From contig JAJTBM010000097.1 of assembly GCA_021286885.1 (NCBI GenBank), positions 1 to 9,077 on the forward strand: a DNA stretch of 9,077 nt, in the 5' to 3' direction. The notes below the pieces were generated by a model that was not told the origin of the DNA, ran no database searches, and worked only from the letters and a program-made list of their open reading frames with translations. The position numbers and the translations under genes were made by a program. Positions 7,346 to 9,077 of the stretch are shown here, piece after piece (position 1 is the stretch's first letter; each line of letters starts with the position of its first letter). The DNA comes from Rhodocyclales bacterium (GTDB taxonomy: Bacteria > Pseudomonadota > Gammaproteobacteria > Burkholderiales > Rhodocyclaceae).

Positions 7346-9077
7346 ATGCGCCTCATGCAAACCTCCCCCCCATCTGCCGATTACTTCCGCTACTGGGGCA
7401 AGGCCAGCCCCCGGGGCGAGGGGTGTGCCGCCTCGGCGGCGCCCGAGCCCGCCTTTCATCTGCTGCCCTATCACTGCCTCGACGTGGCTGCGGTGGGTGA
7501 GGTCCTGCTCACGCTGCCGGGCTGGGGGCTCGGCGCCTGGGCAGAGGCAGGTGAAGAGGGCGGCACGGGTGTGCAGACCTGGCAGCGGCTCGCCGTTTTC
7601 TTTCTGGCGCTGCATGATCTGGGCAAGTTTGCTCCGGGTTTTCAGAATCTGGTGCCTCACCCAGGCTCAGCCCTGGTGCCTTTTCGGGCCCAGTACCCCT
7701 ATGGGGGCGATGTGCGCCACGACACCCTGGGCTGGATGGCTTGGCGGGCGTTGATGGCGCGCAAACCCCTTCCTTGCGCCTTGCCCAGTCGGGATCGGGG
7801 GGCCTGGGATAGCTGGATGCTGGCCATGACGGGCCACCACGGGGCTCCGCCCCATGGCAAGATCAATGGTCGGGCCGTGCATGAGCTCGCCTCCCGTTAC
7901 TGGGATGGAAGTGATCTGGATGCCGCGGCCGGGTTCATGCAGGCGGTGGCGGGCTGGCTGCTGCCGCCGGATATTCCCCAGCCCGATGGGGCCCTGGCCC
8001 GGCGGATCAAGGCGGCTTCATGGCATCTGGCCGGGCTGGCCGTGTTGGCCGACTGGCTGGGCTCCCATCAGGCGTTTTTCCCCTATCGCAGCACGCCCAT
8101 GGATCTGGAGGCCTATTGGCGCGAACATGCCCAGCCCCAGGCCCGGCGGGCGGTAGAGGCTGCCGGGCTGCTGCCTGCGGCGGTGCGCCCGTTTACCGGC
8201 CCGGCGGATCTGTTCGACTACCTCCGGCAGCCCACCCCGCTCCAGCACTACGCCGCCACGGTAGAACTGATGCCGGGCCCCCAGCTGTTCATTCTTGAAG
8301 ACGTGACCGGCGCCGGCAAGACCGAGGCCGCCCTGATCCTGGCCCAGCGTCTGATGGGGGCCGGGCGAGGGCAGGGGGTGTATTTTGGCCTGCCCAGCAT
8401 GGCCACCTCCAATCAGATGTATCAACGAGTGGGGGGCGTGTTCCGCCGTCTGTTTGAGGCGAGCGCCCGCCCCAATCTGGTATTGGCCCACGGCGCCCGC
8501 CATCTGGTGGATGGATTCGCCCAGTCTGCGACCCAGTGGGATGCGGACTACGCCCGGGACGAGGCCAGCGCCAGCGGGGTATGCGCCGCGTGGCTTGCCG
8601 ATACCAATAAAAAAGCGCTGCTGGCCGAGGTGGGGGTGGGCACCCTGGATCAGGCCCTGCTGGCCATCTTGCCCGCCAAGCACCAGTCCTTGCGGCTGTT
8701 GGGGCTGGTGGGCAAGGTGCTGATTCTGGATGAAATCCATGCCTACGACACCTACACCGGCCAGTTGCTGGCGGCCTTGCTGGAGGCCCATGCCCGTCAG
8801 GGGGGGAGTGCGGTGTTGCTTTCGGCCACCCTGCCGGCGGCCCTGCGTACCCGCCTGATCCAGGCTTTCCAGACGGGGCGGGGAGATGCTTGCCCCGTAC
8901 CCTCGGCCCCCGATCCGGCCCAGGTGCCTTATCCCCTGGCCACCCGGGTGGCCGAGGCGGTGTGCGCCGAAGCCCTCGCCACCCGTCCCCAGGTGGCACG
9001 CCGGCTGCCGGTGGCCTTTATCCATGAGCCCGCCGCCGCCCATGCCTTGATCCGGAAAGCCGTGGCCCAGGGGCAAT
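7346..9077 (+). CDS. cas3: CRISPR-associated helicase/nuclease Cas3, type I-E form, N-terminal 577 residues (gene runs off the right edge)
   Basis: Cas3 is recruited by target-bound Cascade and then unwinds and degrades invading DNA. An HD nuclease domain comes first: YWGK near the start, H43 in YHCLDVAAV, catalytic H90-D91 in FFLALHDLGKF, H164-H165 in MTGHHG, and D236 in LADWLGS. The superfamily 2 helicase follows: motif I TGAGKT (321-326), FGLPSMATSNQMYQRV (motif Ia region), LVLAHG, motif II DEIH (462-465) in LDEIHAYDTYTG, and motif III SAT (493-495). NKKALLAEVGVGTLDQ and LPAKHQSLR parallel E. coli Cas3 closely, which places it in type I-E. About 65% of the usual ~890 residues is present. 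Helicase domain 2 is largely missing only because the window ends. ATG 7346 follows an in-frame stop at 7319-7321; a weak GGA lies nine bases upstream, and ATG 7355 is a possible alternative. The frame is intact with all visible catalytic motifs. Sampled stretches are more GC-rich than the efflux genes. Confidence 0.95.
   Translation, partial: MRLMQTSPPSADYFRYWGKASPRGEGCAASAAPEPAFHLLPYHCLDVAAVGEVLLTLPGWGLGAWAEAGEEGGTGVQTWQRLAVFFLALHDLGKFAPGFQNLVPHPGSALVPFRAQYPYGGDVRHDTLGWMAWRALMARKPLPCALPSRDRGAWDSWMLAMTGHHGAPPHGKINGRAVHELASRYWDGSDLDAAAGFMQAVAGWLLPPDIPQPDGALARRIKAASWHLAGLAVLADWLGSHQAFFPYRSTPMDLEAYWREHAQPQARRAVEAAGLLPAAVRPFTGPADLFDYLRQPTPLQHYAATVELMPGPQLFILEDVTGAGKTEAALILAQRLMGAGRGQGVYFGLPSMATSNQMYQRVGGVFRRLFEASARPNLVLAHGARHLVDGFAQSATQWDADYARDEASASGVCAAWLADTNKKALLAEVGVGTLDQALLAILPAKHQSLRLLGLVGKVLILDEIHAYDTYTGQLLAALLEAHARQGGSAVLLSATLPAALRTRLIQAFQTGRGDACPVPSAPDPAQVPYPLATRVAEAVCAEALATRPQVARRLPVAFIHEPAAAHALIRKAVAQGQ

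Noticed and set aside
7242..7754. Plus-strand open frame of 170 codons spanning the end of the channel gene and the start of cas3
   Set aside because: It overlaps both real genes in another frame, has no ribosome binding site or recognisable domain, and is rich in Pro, Arg and Trp as shadow frames of GC-rich genes are.
8018..9076. Long minus-strand open frame of about 352 codons opposite cas3
   Set aside because: It lies wholly antisense to a frame with all HD and helicase motifs of Cas3. Its translation is low-complexity, rich in Gly, Gln and His, as expected from the reverse complement of GC-rich coding DNA.
1..9077. CRISPR array, tRNA or rRNA gene, insertion sequence or attachment site inside the window
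   Set aside because: Nearly every base is accounted for by the six protein genes. I saw no regularly spaced repeats, no cloverleaf-like stretch, and no transposase motifs or terminal inverted repeats.

Overview
The window looks like a Gram-negative proteobacterial chromosome, most likely gammaproteobacterial or a close relative. It carries a complete tripartite drug-efflux pump (inner-membrane transporter, periplasmic adaptor and outer-membrane channel) controlled by an adjacent two-component system, followed by the start of a CRISPR-Cas locus. No species can be named from the sequence alone. Coding density is very high: the only non-coding stretches are about 112 bases between the divergent operons (1460-1571), 12 bases between adaptor and transporter, and 54 bases before cas3.

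Region 1-1459 (minus strand) is a two-component regulatory operon. The response regulator (746-1459) is transcribed first, and the sensor histidine kinase (start at 746, running off the left edge) overlaps it by one base. Both proteins carry sequence stretches that I recognise as characteristic of the AdeR/AdeS family of efflux regulators.

Region 1460-1571 is the shared control region between the divergent operons. It holds a close 8-base direct repeat, an inverted repeat just in front of the adaptor start, and a small CCCCA/TGGGG inverted repeat. These are candidates for the regulator's operator or a leader structure.

Region 1572-7291 (plus strand) is a tightly packed efflux operon: a periplasmic adaptor lipoprotein, an RND transporter of the HAE-1 (AcrB/MexD) type, and an outer-membrane channel lipoprotein of the OprM/OprJ type. 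The transporter keeps the proton-relay aspartates and lysine. Gene spacing (12 bases, then a 1-base overlap) and good ribosome binding sites fit a single transcript. The likely logic is that the sensor kinase responds to envelope or drug stress, phosphorylates the regulator, and the regulator activates the pump operon.

Region 7346-9077 (plus strand) is the first 577 codons of cas3, an HD-nuclease/helicase fusion of the type I-E form, cut by the right edge. It starts only 54 bases after the channel gene in the same direction, with no convincing terminator between. Its sampled base composition is visibly more GC-rich than the efflux genes, so the CRISPR-Cas locus may have a separate origin. The cascade genes, adaptation genes and any repeat array would lie beyond the window. 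I found no tRNA, rRNA, insertion sequence or CRISPR array here. I did not identify a clearly undescribed system. The most checkable points are the divergent control region and the efflux/cas3 junction.
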